Positions 51,537 to 60,159 of a DNA stretch of 64,000 nt are shown here, piece after piece; positions within the stretch are counted from its first letter, which is position 1, and each line of letters starts with the position of its first letter. The DNA is from a bacterium. GTDB taxonomy: Bacteria; Electryoneota; RPQS01. The notes below the pieces were generated by a model, which made no database searches, was not told the origin of the DNA, and worked only from the letters and a program-made list of their open reading frames with translations. The translations under genes were made by a program, and so were the position numbers. Location of the stretch: the NCBI GenBank assembly GCA_016703065.1, contig JADJCU010000001.1:620001-684000 (forward strand), given 5' to 3'.

Positions 51537-52799
51537 ATGGAAGACTCTAAATTACGCGACGCTATTGAAAAGTTCTATCTACGTTACGGTTTCGCTACTC
51601 GCTGTCTGCACGCCGGAGAGAAAATCGGCCAGCCAAAGCTGAAGAGCCATACCAACGCGATCTTTGCCACTTCAACATTTACATTCGACAATGCCGAAGA
51701 GGGGGCGGACCTCTTTGCCCGCCGTGCTTCTGGATACATCTATTCGCGGATGGGCAACCCGACCGTCGTTGTCGCCGAAGCAAAATTGAACGCTCTCGAA
51801 GGGCGCGACGTGAAACTCAGCGACCCCGAATGCCGCATCTCGTCCCTGCTCTACTCCTCCGGTACGGGCGCGATCTCGGGCCTTGCACTCGCGCTCCTGC
51901 GTCCTGATGATATCCTCTTGCGCGGAGAGACGCTCTACGGTTCAACCGACGACTTCTTTCAGACGATGCTCCCCAAGTTCGGAGTCAAGTCGGTGATTGT
52001 GGACACCGGAAAACCGGATGACGTGCGCAACGCGATTCGGAACTATCCGAAGGCTCGGATGCTGTTCTTCGAGACGCCAACGAACCCGCTGCTCGAACTG
52101 ACCGATATCGCCGCCACCGTGCGCATTGTCCGCGAAGTGAATGCCGACATCGTTGTCGCGGTCGACAACACGTTCGCCACGCCGTACCTGCAGCAGCCGC
52201 TCTCGCTTGGCGCCGATGTGGTCATGCACAGCACAACCAAATATCTCTCCGGACACGGCGCCATTATCGGCGGAGCGCTCACTACGCGCCATGACTGGAT
52301 CAAAGAGGAACTCTATCACGCCATGAAAGACATTGGCGCGTGTCCATCTCCGTTTGATACGTGGCTCTTGAACATGGGCATGAAGACGCTGCCGTTGCGC
52401 ATGGATCGACACTGCTCAAATGCTCAGAGGATGGCCGAGTGGCTGGTTAAGCACCCGAAGATCAAGAAGGTCTACTTCCCCGGCCTGCCTGAATTCCCGC
52501 AATACGAACTCGCAAAGCGCCAGATGCGCCTGCCGGGCGGCATGATCTCGTTTGAGATCGACGGCGATTACGCGGCGTCCGCGCGCTTCCTAAACAATGT
52601 GCATTTGCACACGCTGGCCGTGAGTCTTGGCTGTGTAGATTCGCTGATTCAGCATCCGGCTTCAATGACGCATGCGTCCATGACTCCCGAAGCGCGTTTA
52701 CATGCGGGCATCACGGACAATCTGATTCGCCTCTCCGTAGGTATTGAGGAGATTGATGACCTGATCGCGGACATCGATCACGCGTTCAAGAAGATTTAG
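51537..52799 (+). CDS. Cys/Met-metabolism PLP enzyme (gamma-family)
   Basis: A 420-residue PLP-dependent lyase or synthase of the cystathionine gamma-synthase/methionine gamma-lyase family. Landmarks: FATRCLHAGEK (about residues 19-29), YSRMGNPTVVVAEAKLNALE (cofactor contact with the neighbouring subunit), SSGTGAISGLALALL, FETPTNPLLELTDI, VDNTFATPYLQQPL (Asp to the pyridine N), HSTTKYLSGHG (PLP Lys near residue 235) and SLGCVDSLIQHPASMTHASM. It could be cystathionine gamma-synthase, O-acetylhomoserine sulfhydrylase or methionine gamma-lyase; sequence alone does not decide. Context (AhpD-like neighbour) gives no further clue. Confidence 0.88.
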   Translation: MEDSKLRDAIEKFYLRYGFATRCLHAGEKIGQPKLKSHTNAIFATSTFTFDNAEEGADLFARRASGYIYSRMGNPTVVVAEAKLNALEGRDVKLSDPECRISSLLYSSGTGAISGLALALLRPDDILLRGETLYGSTDDFFQTMLPKFGVKSVIVDTGKPDDVRNAIRNYPKARMLFFETPTNPLLELTDIAATVRIVREVNADIVVAVDNTFATPYLQQPLSLGADVVMHSTTKYLSGHGAIIGGALTTRHDWIKEELYHAMKDIGACPSPFDTWLLNMGMKTLPLRMDRHCSNAQRMAEWLVKHPKIKKVYFPGLPEFPQYELAKRQMRLPGGMISFEIDGDYAASARFLNNVHLHTLAVSLGCVDSLIQHPASMTHASMTPEARLHAGITDNLIRLSVGIEEIDDLIADIDHAFKKI

Positions 52800-52821
52800 T
52801 ACTCCTTCTACTTATCACAAT

Positions 52822-52853
52822 AAGACGCCCCGCGAGCAATCGCGGGGCGTCTT
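52822..52853. terminator. Bidirectional terminator
   Basis: A perfect 14-bp stem AAGACGCCCCGCGA / TCGCGGGGCGTCTT with GCAA tetraloop between the PLP enzyme and the convergent cassette C. Confidence 0.9.
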
Positions 52854-52875
52854 GTATCTGCGCCACCCTGTTGTA

Positions 52876-54555
52876 CTACTTCAGGAAGAGCAGCTTCGCC
52901 GTTGAATGCGCTCCGGTGTGCGTTTCCAGGCGGGCGAAATAGATGCCGCTTGCGTGTTCAGCCGGGCGCCATTCCCGAATGTGCGCCCCCTTGGGCACTC
53001 TCGCGTCCAACACTTGCGCCACCTCGCGGCCCGTGATGTCATAAACCGTCAGTGTCACGTCCGCAGCCTTCAGGAGTACAAACTCGATCGTCACGGCGCT
53101 ATTGAACGGATTCGGATACGCATTGCCGATGAAGCTCTCGGGAATCGCCACTGGAGCGGGCCGCTCCGCAGGCGCCGACATGAAACTCGTATCCGCTTCC
53201 CACGGCTGATAGACCACGCGCCACTCCACCGTATCACCCTGACCTCCCGGATTGGTTAAAGAATCGTACGGCCCGCTCGCGTCTCCCCAATAGTTGTGAC
53301 GTGCAAACGGAACAAGATTCAACGGCCCTTGATAAACCGCATAGCCCTCGTTGCCCATGAACACGTTCTCTTCAAGTTCGCCATCACCTGTTCCAATCAC
53401 TAACACGCTGCCCGACGGCGGCCAAGTGATCGAGTGAACGGAGTTGTTTAGCACGTAATTGTGTTTAACGGAGCGCTCAAACTCATTGTCGCCGAGAATG
53501 TTGCAAAATGAGGTGTGTCCGCCGTGAATGTCGTGAACGAGATTGCGCTCAACTATCGTGATGTGGTGGGAAGACGTATCCAACGCAAAGAGTCCATGCA
53601 TCTGCGCGCCAGCGACGGGCGTGAACGTCTCAAATATGTTCCCGATTGCCTGGAATCTCGTCAAAGAATCTGTGCCGCTCTGTGAGTAGAGCGCTTGACT
53701 TAGCTCATTTCCCCACATTGTGTTTGAATCAAGCCGAAAAAAGTCAATGGATTCGCCATTCAGCATCTTCTCGATCCGGTTGTCCGTAAAACGACTCCCA
53801 ATTATCTCTACCGTATCTGGGGGTTTTGAGGCTGAGACAATCACAGTTCCCAACCAATTGTGATCGTGACCATTGTGTCTAAAATCACAGTTTCTCAATC
53901 GGAGATTTGAACGAAGCACCCAGAATAACTGTGGTGACTCGCTGGGGTCTTCGAATGAAAAGCTGTTGACGATCAGGCACGACTCCAGCTCAACGATTGA
54001 ACCTGCCGAATGGAGAACAGAACCTGCTTGATGAAGCGCACAGCGATTGAAACGGCAATTGCTAACCTTCGTCCAACTTTCGTTAACAAAGATCGCCCCG
54101 CCCGCTCGCGCCGCACACGAGTCAAAGACGCAGTACTCCACACTTGCATGAAGACGAATTAGGCTCAAGGCACCACCGTCGTCAAGTGACGACGCGCTCG
54201 ATCGTGTAAAATGGATTCCCACGATGCGCACAGACGGATCTATTCCGCCCGCACTCACCAAGGTCAGAGCGCGTAAAGTGTCGTCGCCGTTTGTGAACCC
54301 CCGCAGACGTGTCGATGCGATGTCTGCCGTGTCTCCGCTCAGCAGAAAGAGACTGCATATCGTCACACCCGACGTCGCTGAATAGGCGGCCTCTTCATAT
54401 AATCCGGGTAAAACAAGAACCGTATCGCCGGTTTGCGTTGAGTCGAGTGCCGCTTGCAAGGTCGCATAGTCTGTTGGTACTGTGCGCACCATCGCAATAC
54501 TGGCTGTCAGAGTGCACAGAGTCAAGCCAATTGATAATATTGAGCGGCTGCTCAT
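52876..54555 (-). CDS. Beta-helix T9SS surface protein, cassette C
   Basis: A 559-residue exported protein. Signal peptide MSSRSILSIGLTLCTLTASIA; helix entry TDYATLQAALDSTQTGDTVL (about residues 28-47). Coils include SVEYCVFDSCAARAGGAIFV, KVSNCRFNRCALH and LRLRNCDFRHNGH, then linker HNYWGDASGPYDSLTNPGGQ and the T9SS domain (NAYPNPFNSAVTIEFVLL to KLLFLK). It belongs to the same type as cassettes A and B, but its 3' end is not part of the 429-bp repeat. Its ATG overlaps the TGA of the Cys-rich gene (ATGA). Likely a surface adhesin. Confidence 0.85.
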   Translation of the reverse strand: MSSRSILSIGLTLCTLTASIAMVRTVPTDYATLQAALDSTQTGDTVLVLPGLYEEAAYSATSGVTICSLFLLSGDTADIASTRLRGFTNGDDTLRALTLVSAGGIDPSVRIVGIHFTRSSASSLDDGGALSLIRLHASVEYCVFDSCAARAGGAIFVNESWTKVSNCRFNRCALHQAGSVLHSAGSIVELESCLIVNSFSFEDPSESPQLFWVLRSNLRLRNCDFRHNGHDHNWLGTVIVSASKPPDTVEIIGSRFTDNRIEKMLNGESIDFFRLDSNTMWGNELSQALYSQSGTDSLTRFQAIGNIFETFTPVAGAQMHGLFALDTSSHHITIVERNLVHDIHGGHTSFCNILGDNEFERSVKHNYVLNNSVHSITWPPSGSVLVIGTGDGELEENVFMGNEGYAVYQGPLNLVPFARHNYWGDASGPYDSLTNPGGQGDTVEWRVVYQPWEADTSFMSAPAERPAPVAIPESFIGNAYPNPFNSAVTIEFVLLKAADVTLTVYDITGREVAQVLDARVPKGAHIREWRPAEHASGIYFARLETHTGAHSTAKLLFLK

Positions 54556-55001
54556 TCCGGATCACATTCGGGCAGACATGTGGCATAATTCGAGGCACTT
54601 GCGAAGGTCACAATTGTGGATCCCGCTACGCAGTTTCCCGTCGCGCATTGCCTGCAATCTACCTTAAATCTCAGGTGGTGATCTTGACCTATTGGATGAC
54701 TCAGGCCTGTGGAGGACTCGCCGCAACCACAGTGGCTACTCTCGACGTTTATTGACCATACTAATGACTCCACCCCTTCGACAACGTCGTAGCAGAAGAG
54801 AGCTACGCGGTCGCCGTCGTGTCCTTCGTAGTGAAAGTACGTGCGCGAAATCTGCTGGTTCGCGGGAATTGTGTAATCCACAGATGAAGCTTGACCATTA
54901 CAGCAAACATCCGTCACACTCACGCACATGTTCGCTTCCGTCTGCGCAATAAGCTGTGCACTCAGCAGCAGGCTTACGATCCATACAAGACTGGTCTTCA
55001 T
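54552..55001 (-). CDS. Secreted Cys-containing protein, cassette C
   Basis: A 149-residue protein. Signal peptide MKTSLVWIVSLLLSAQLIAQ, chosen start ATG 54999-55001 with GGAAGAG seven bases before it. It has fewer cysteines than the A, B and D proteins but similar placement: MCVSVTDVCCNG, HCGCGESSTG and VDCRQCATGNC, and a final strand STIVTFASAS. It occupies the same position, coupled by ATGA overlap to a beta-helix T9SS gene. I treat it as a distant member or a functional equivalent of the family; homology is less certain than for the other three. A promoter with a G9 tract lies upstream. Confidence 0.65.
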   Translation of the reverse strand: MKTSLVWIVSLLLSAQLIAQTEANMCVSVTDVCCNGQASSVDYTIPANQQISRTYFHYEGHDGDRVALFCYDVVEGVESLVWSINVESSHCGCGESSTGLSHPIGQDHHLRFKVDCRQCATGNCVAGSTIVTFASASNYATCLPECDPE

Positions 55002-55054
55002 GTTTCGACTCTTCCACATGGTCGCCGCCGGCGTAAGTGCCGACGGTTTCCTTC

Positions 55055-55085
55055 AATATAGTAATGGGGGGGGGTACATTGTCAA
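55055..55085 (-). promoter_or_regulatory. Cassette C promoter with G9/C9 tract in the spacer
   Basis: On the minus strand: TTGACA (55080-55085), a 19-bp spacer containing nine consecutive C, then TATATT (55055-55060). An alternative -10, TACTAT, gives a 16-bp spacer. Changes in the C-run would move the spacer through the 17-bp optimum, the arrangement of known phase-variable promoters such as Neisseria porA. Confidence 0.6.
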
Positions 55086-55199
55086 GCCCTGCGGGATATC
55101 TTGCCAACTTTCCGGTATCTCACGAAACACGCGAAAACAAGTTGTTAGCGGCCCGTCGTGCTTTGCTTGGGTAACGATGACTTCCTGCGGAGGTGCTTC

Positions 55200-56519
55200 C
55201 TACATCCACCCAATGATCTTCACCGTTTCAAACAACCACACACCCATAAAAAGACCGATTGCGAGCAGCATCGCAAGTCTGCGCCATTGTGGAGCGCTGT
55301 TCCACGGTTGATGCTCGTAGTAAGCTGCCGCACCGATGATGACTGCGGGCATTAATGGAAAGTGATAGCGCGGCAGACCATAACTTGCGAAGGCCGCAAG
55401 CGCCGCAAACGACAGCTGCAGAATGAAAAATCCGCGCGCCGGAAATTTCTTCACCAAGTAAAATCCCGACAACCCGAGCAACACAAGCACCGCAAACGGA
55501 ATCGCCATCAAGATCAAGGCGCCGAGCGGCTGCATGTGCAACGTCTCGGCGAGCGACTGCGCGCCGCGCACCGGAGCAAAATGCGCAAGCATCGCCATGT
55601 CCGTGCTCCAGAGATACGCGAACTTCGTCGGCCACATGGAAACTGTCTTGCGAATGTTGCCAAGTCCATAGTCCCACGCCGTGCTTGAGGCCGCGACATC
55701 GCGCTGCGCTTCCGTGCGCGCTTCGTGAGGTATCAGACCCTGTACCCGTTCGTCAAACAGGTAGCCGCCGTTAGCATAGGGATTATTCCCGATCAGCAGA
55801 TTAATCCCGCCGTTGGTGTTCAACGCGAACCGCTCCATCGTCAGCTGATTGCGCGTCATCCATGGCACCATCACGATCAGAGCTCCAATCAGTACCAGCG
55901 ATACGGCGCGGGCCCGTTCCGCGAACGGCGTCTCGTACCGAATCACAAATACGTAGAAGAACACGGTTGCCAGCAGGATCGCACCCGCCGCCCGTGTCAA
56001 ACACAGGAGGCCCAGCACAACTCCGAGCAAAAGCGCCTCACGCATTTCGTAGCCATGCTCATCCAAGCGGTCATGGAGCCAGATCGCCAGCACCCACAGA
56101 AATGTGAATAACGTCTCAGTGAGCAATAGCGCTCCAAACACGGCCGCCGCCGGATAGAGCATCCATACCGTCATAACAAGATATGCGGTGTTTTCGGCAA
56201 AGCGCTTTAACGCTACAAGATAGAGCAGCAGCCCCGTAAGTAAACTTAACACCAATTGCACATAGAACACCAGTTTGAAGTCGCCACTGGAAATTTTTTG
56301 CACACCTGCAGTCAGCAACGGCATCAGCATGTCGCGGTAGGCCGTTGGTTTACCTTGATATGAAAAGTCGCCTGACAGCCAGAGATTGTTTGAAATCTCC
56401 AGATAATCCGCTTCATCGGGCGCAGCGAGCAGCGCACCCTCTGGGCGCAATTCCAACACAAACAAGCGAAAACCCGCGCCGATTATCAGCAGCGATAGCA
56501 GAATCGTGAAGCGCTTCAT
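55200..56519 (-). CDS. Membrane glycosyltransferase (GT39/ArnT-like)
   Basis: A 439-residue polytopic protein with about ten or more helices. The first periplasmic loop has the acidic motif LLAAPDEADYLEISNNLW (about residues 30-47), as in GT-C enzymes that use polyprenyl-phosphate sugars, followed by YRDMLMPLLTAG. Further landmarks: FGALLLTETLFTFLWVLAIW and LGLLCLTRAAGAILLATVFF. The role is probably transfer of a sugar to a lipid, polymer or exported protein in the periplasm. It has a good ribosome site (AGGGAGGAG). The neighbours are cassette C and an MntR-like gene; no direct link is evident. Confidence 0.8.
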   Translation of the reverse strand: MKRFTILLSLLIIGAGFRLFVLELRPEGALLAAPDEADYLEISNNLWLSGDFSYQGKPTAYRDMLMPLLTAGVQKISSGDFKLVFYVQLVLSLLTGLLLYLVALKRFAENTAYLVMTVWMLYPAAAVFGALLLTETLFTFLWVLAIWLHDRLDEHGYEMREALLLGVVLGLLCLTRAAGAILLATVFFYVFVIRYETPFAERARAVSLVLIGALIVMVPWMTRNQLTMERFALNTNGGINLLIGNNPYANGGYLFDERVQGLIPHEARTEAQRDVAASSTAWDYGLGNIRKTVSMWPTKFAYLWSTDMAMLAHFAPVRGAQSLAETLHMQPLGALILMAIPFAVLVLLGLSGFYLVKKFPARGFFILQLSFAALAAFASYGLPRYHFPLMPAVIIGAAAYYEHQPWNSAPQWRRLAMLLAIGLFMGVWLFETVKIIGWM

Positions 56520-56548
56520 GCGCTCCTCCCTTGGTGACCAAATGAGAA

Positions 56549-56572
56549 AACGGAGAGGCTACCCTCTCCGTT
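56549..56572 (-). terminator. Terminator of the MntR-like gene
   Basis: A perfect 10-bp stem AACGGAGAGG / CCTCTCCGTT with CTAC loop, followed on the minus strand by TTCTCATTTGG; 25 bp after the stop of the regulator and before the glycosyltransferase start. Confidence 0.8.
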
Positions 56573-56597
56573 CACTGTCAACTCCCGCCCCGCGCGA

Positions 56598-57143
56598 TTA
56601 CACCGTCGCGAGACTGCTTCCTTCCAGCGAGGCGCGCAAATTCACGAGGCAATCCGGTGCCGCATACTGTCCGCCAGGACAATTCGTCACGTGCTTGACA
56701 AATGCGGCCAAACGCTCAAGCGTCTCCTCTTCAAGGTGATGTTCCATCACCGAGGCTTCGCGCTCCGCCGCCTGCGGATTTACACCCAGTACTTCAATCA
56801 AGAACTTACGCGTCAAATCAAATCGATCGCAGATCTGTTGGCCGACACGCTCGCCGTTGGGCGTAAGCTGTATCTTGCCGTAGTTTTCCTGCGATGCCAA
56901 ACCCAAATCACGCAAGCAATTCACTGCGTGTCGCGCGGTAGGCAATCTAACCCCTTCTGCCCGCGCAAGATCGGTCAACCGAACTCCGTCTGTTCCCCGT
57001 GAAAGCTGATACAGCGTGCGCAAATAATTCTCGCGCGTCGCCGTCAATCCCTCTATGTTGTTTTTTGAGAACTTGCCGTTCGTTAGACCGTGGCCATTGC
57101 TGATGTGCAATGACTTACCATTTCCATTTCCGTTTTGCTGCAT
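56598..57143 (-). CDS. Metal-dependent regulator, DtxR/MntR family
   Basis: A 181-residue regulator. An extra N-terminal tail of about 33 residues rich in Asn and Gly (MQQNGNGNGKSLHISNGHGL) precedes the winged helix: TATRENYLRTLYQLSRGTDG, DLARAEGVRLPTARHAVNCL (recognition helix), GKIQLTPNGERVG. The dimer domain has the metal ligands in VMEHHLEEETLERLAAFVKH (about residues 132-151), with a Cys-containing end (VTNCPGGQ, PDCLVNL) as in MntR/IdeR-like proteins. It probably senses Mn or Fe and represses uptake genes, which are not in this window. The tail is odd for the family. Confidence 0.88.
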   Translation of the reverse strand: MQQNGNGNGKSLHISNGHGLTNGKFSKNNIEGLTATRENYLRTLYQLSRGTDGVRLTDLARAEGVRLPTARHAVNCLRDLGLASQENYGKIQLTPNGERVGQQICDRFDLTRKFLIEVLGVNPQAAEREASVMEHHLEEETLERLAAFVKHVTNCPGGQYAAPDCLVNLRASLEGSSLATV

Positions 57144-57628
57144 AGTCTCCCAGTAAATTCGTATCCATGAGCGTGGGGAAGATTATACGACTATTTTTCC
57201 GGTGAGGCAAGTTGTAATGCAATCCTCATTGACTTTGTTACGGCCTGAATACTCGACTTAGAACTCAAAGAGGTCGCAGAAAACAATCGCCGTGCCTCCT
57301 GTCAGGATTCTTAAGTTGAGAGTTGTCAAATGCCCTTTCTGTTAACAACGTCGTGGTACTACTTGCAATCGGACGAGCGCGCGGCCACCACGCAGAGCAG
57401 CGCGCTTCGGTGCCGCAAGCTGCCTCCCGGATTCCTCTGTTTTGCCGAGGACACAACTCCTGCCACTTTGGCTGGGTCCGCATGGCTTTGCAGTTAAGCT
57501 GTTGTTTCTTCTGCGTCTTTGCGGGGTAGCGGTCGTTCTTTCATCAGTTTCCCATAGTTCGCAAATGTCCCTGTAACTTAACTTCTGTATACTGCGACGC
57601 TTCAATCAACCCATTCCGGAGTGAATTC
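57144..57628. other. Long divergent intergenic region
   Basis: 485 bp between the MntR-like gene and the choice-of-anchor I gene, without a credible reading frame. The first 100 bp are AT-rich and probably hold the regulator's promoter (TTGACT occurs near 57231). The GC-rich middle (57360-57480) could be a leader RNA of the T9SS gene, but I recognise no known RNA. GGAGTGAATTC before 57629 contains the ribosome site. Confidence 0.4.
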
Positions 57629-59791
57629 ATGCTACGTGCTACCCGTTTTCTGATGCTCTCGCTTGTCCTGATGATGTCGCTCTCCTCCGCGTGGGCGGTC
57701 GGCCCCGAACTCACCCTAGTCGGCCAATACCAGACCGGCATCTTTGACGCCGGTGCGTGTGAGATTTCCGCTTATGACCCCGCATCTCAACGCCTGTTCG
57801 TGGTCAGCTCCGCCGCTTCGAGCATTCTGGTTCTTGATCTGAGCAACCCGGCCGTGCCGACGCTGATCACGACAATCAACGGCGCACTGTACGGCGCAGC
57901 GTTTAACAGCGTCGATGTGCATAACGGCGTTGTAGCCGCGGCCGTCGAAGCAAACCCCAAGCAGAACCCCGGTTCAATCGTCTTCTTCGATACCAACGGC
58001 GGTTTTCTGAATCAAGTCGCGGCCGGAGCGTTGCCGGACATGATCACCTTCACGCCCGACGGCCGTTATGTGCTTGCGGCAAACGAAGGCGAACCGGCCT
58101 CAAACTACTCCGTCGACCCCGAAGGCACCGTGACGATTGTTGACCTTATTGGCGGTGTGATGTCCCCGGTGGTTATGACCGCTTCGTTCAGCGCCTATGT
58201 CGGCCAGGAAGCCGCGCTGCGCGCACAGGGTATCCGTATTTTCGGACCCGGCTCGAATGCGGCGCAGGATTTTGAGCCTGAGTACATCGCGGTTGACGCG
58301 GCGTCGCTGATCGCGTACGTCACCCTTCAGGAAAACAACGCAATGGCTATCATTGACATCGCGACAGCGACAGTAACCAATATCAAGGCGCTTGGTTTCA
58401 TCGATCGCAGCCTGCCGCACAACTCGTTTGATCCGAGCGATCGCGATCTGCCCGGCAATCTGCCAGCGATTGAAATCGGGACGTGGCCCGTATTCGGAAT
58501 GTACAATCCGGATGCGATTGCATCGTACGAAGTGAATGGAATGACCTATCTGGTGACGGCAAACGAAGGCGACGCGCGCGAGTACAGCGCCCTGACTGAG
58601 GCCGTGCGCGTCGGCAACGCGGCTTATCCGCTGGACCCGACCGTCTTCCCCAACGCCGCAACGTTGAAGAACAATCTGAACCTTGGTCGTCTGAATGTCA
58701 CCAACAAACTCGGTGACACGGATAATGACGGCGACTTCGATGCTATCTACACGTTTGGCGGACGCTCTTTATCGATCTGGGATCAGAACGGCAATCTCGT
58801 TTTCGACAGTGGAAATCAGTTTGAGACGCGGCTCTCTAACATGCTCCCGACCGAATTCAATTCCAATAACTCGGCCAACCAGTCCTTTGACTCGCGCAGC
58901 GACGACAAGGGTCCGGAACCGGAAGCCGTAACAGTCGCCGAAGTGTGCGGCCGTTGGTTTGCTTTCATCGGTCTCGAACGCGTCGGCGGCATCTTCATCT
59001 ATGATGTCACCGATCCCTTCAATCCGTATTATGTGGACTACAAGACGTCGCGCGATTTCTCGGTCATCGTCGCCAATAATCCCGCTGCTCTGGCCGCCGT
59101 GGTCGAGCTCGGCCCCGAAGGAATCCTGTGGGTTGACGCCGCAAACTCGCCAACTGGCTTGCCGCTTCTCATCATGAGCAATGAGATCAACGGCAGCGTG
59201 ACAATCTACTCTGCTATGTGCGACGAAATTCTGCCGGTCGAGTTTGGCAACTTCGAAGCTGTTGCCGGAAACGGTGAAGTTACGTTAAACTGGAGCACGC
59301 GCACCGAACAGGACAACGACCATTTCGAGATCACTCGCGACGGCGTGATCATGGCGAACGTACAGAGCTTCGGCAATTCTGCCGATGGCCATGCGTACTC
59401 ATGGTTCGATCGGACGGTCGACAACGGCGTCTCCTATGCCTATGAGCTCACATCCGTCGCGCTCGACGGCACTCGCGAGTTGCTCGCCACCGCGAGCGCT
59501 ACCCCGACTGCGCAAGCCGGAGTACCGACGATGTTCGCCCTGCAGGCGGCCTATCCCAATCCATTTAACCCGACTACAACGATCAGCTTCTCGCTTCCCG
59601 AAGCAAGTGACGTGTCGCTGAAGGTTTTTGACATGAACGGGCGCGAGATTGCCACGCTCGCTTCGGGCATCAAGCAAGCCGGTACGCATGCGGCCAACTT
59701 CGACGCCGCACAGCTTGCCAGCGGTATCTACTTCGCGCGCCTGAACGCCGGCGCGTTCAGCGCTTCCCAGAAACTTGTCCTGATGAAATAG
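57629..59791 (+). CDS. Choice-of-anchor I family T9SS protein
   Basis: A 720-residue exported protein. Signal peptide MLRATRFLMLSLVLMMSLSS ending AWA. Residues about 25-530 form the choice-of-anchor I beta-propeller: VGQYQTGIFDAGACEISAYD, FTPDGRYVLAANEGEPASNY, PEYIAVDAASLIAYVTLQEN, YLVTANEGDAREYSAL, and the end VVELGPEGILWVDAANSP. An FN3-like segment (PVEFGNFEAVAGNGEVTLNW), the same type as in the 1310-residue protein at 7318, precedes the T9SS domain (AAYPNPFNPTTTISFSLP to KLVLMK). Family members are surface proteins linked to phosphate esters or unknown ligands. It is intact, with a hairpin terminator after it. Confidence 0.9.
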   Translation: MLRATRFLMLSLVLMMSLSSAWAVGPELTLVGQYQTGIFDAGACEISAYDPASQRLFVVSSAASSILVLDLSNPAVPTLITTINGALYGAAFNSVDVHNGVVAAAVEANPKQNPGSIVFFDTNGGFLNQVAAGALPDMITFTPDGRYVLAANEGEPASNYSVDPEGTVTIVDLIGGVMSPVVMTASFSAYVGQEAALRAQGIRIFGPGSNAAQDFEPEYIAVDAASLIAYVTLQENNAMAIIDIATATVTNIKALGFIDRSLPHNSFDPSDRDLPGNLPAIEIGTWPVFGMYNPDAIASYEVNGMTYLVTANEGDAREYSALTEAVRVGNAAYPLDPTVFPNAATLKNNLNLGRLNVTNKLGDTDNDGDFDAIYTFGGRSLSIWDQNGNLVFDSGNQFETRLSNMLPTEFNSNNSANQSFDSRSDDKGPEPEAVTVAEVCGRWFAFIGLERVGGIFIYDVTDPFNPYYVDYKTSRDFSVIVANNPAALAAVVELGPEGILWVDAANSPTGLPLLIMSNEINGSVTIYSAMCDEILPVEFGNFEAVAGNGEVTLNWSTRTEQDNDHFEITRDGVIMANVQSFGNSADGHAYSWFDRTVDNGVSYAYELTSVALDGTRELLATASATPTAQAGVPTMFALQAAYPNPFNPTTTISFSLPEASDVSLKVFDMNGREIATLASGIKQAGTHAANFDAAQLASGIYFARLNAGAFSASQKLVLMK

Positions 59792-59812
59792 CCCTGAATA
59801 CGATGCGCAGAG

Positions 59813-59842
59813 AGCGGCTCGTCCATTCGGACGGGCCGCTTT
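59813..59842 (+). terminator. Terminator after the choice-of-anchor I gene
   Basis: A stem AGCGGCTCGTCC / GGACGGGCCGCT (one G-T pair) with ATTC loop and TTGTTGT tail, 21 bp after the stop. Confidence 0.85.
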
Positions 59843-60080
59843 GTTGTACTATCAAAGGGCGCAGCATTATCCAACGGTCAACAACTTGACGCTGACGGGG
59901 TTGGGCAACGAGCTGAGGTTGCCTTGGGGTTTGCATTCTGGCGCCGCGCGCTATGTGGTCTACTCCACGGATAACACCGAACCGGGAAACTGGCACGACG
60001 CTGGAAGCTCGACTTCCAACACGTTCTCAATGCCGGACGTTGATGACATTCAGTTCTATCGCGTCACGGCCGAGTTCTGA
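59841..60080 (+). pseudogene. Remnant of an FN3-like exported protein
   Basis: A 79-codon frame (TTG start only, no ribosome site, no signal peptide). It reads VNNLTLTGLGNELRLPWGLH and later FYRVTAEF, the pattern of the C-terminal FN3-like domain found at the ends of many exported proteins in this bacterial group (PxVxNLTI ... QFYRVTA). It is most likely the surviving 3' end of a deleted gene between two terminators. It might be translated as a small protein, but nothing supports that. Confidence 0.5.
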
Positions 60081-60102
60081 TCTCCTGCTCCACGAAAACG
60101 AG

Positions 60103-60137
60103 AAGCGGCCCGCCTAAAACTGGACGGGCCGCGCTGT
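60103..60137. terminator. Bidirectional terminator
   Basis: A stem AGCGGCCCGCC / GGACGGGCCGCGCT with an 8-base loop between convergent units, just before the minus-strand substrate-binding-like gene. Confidence 0.8.
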
Positions 60138-60159
60138 CTTGCCGACGCTGACCTAATAA

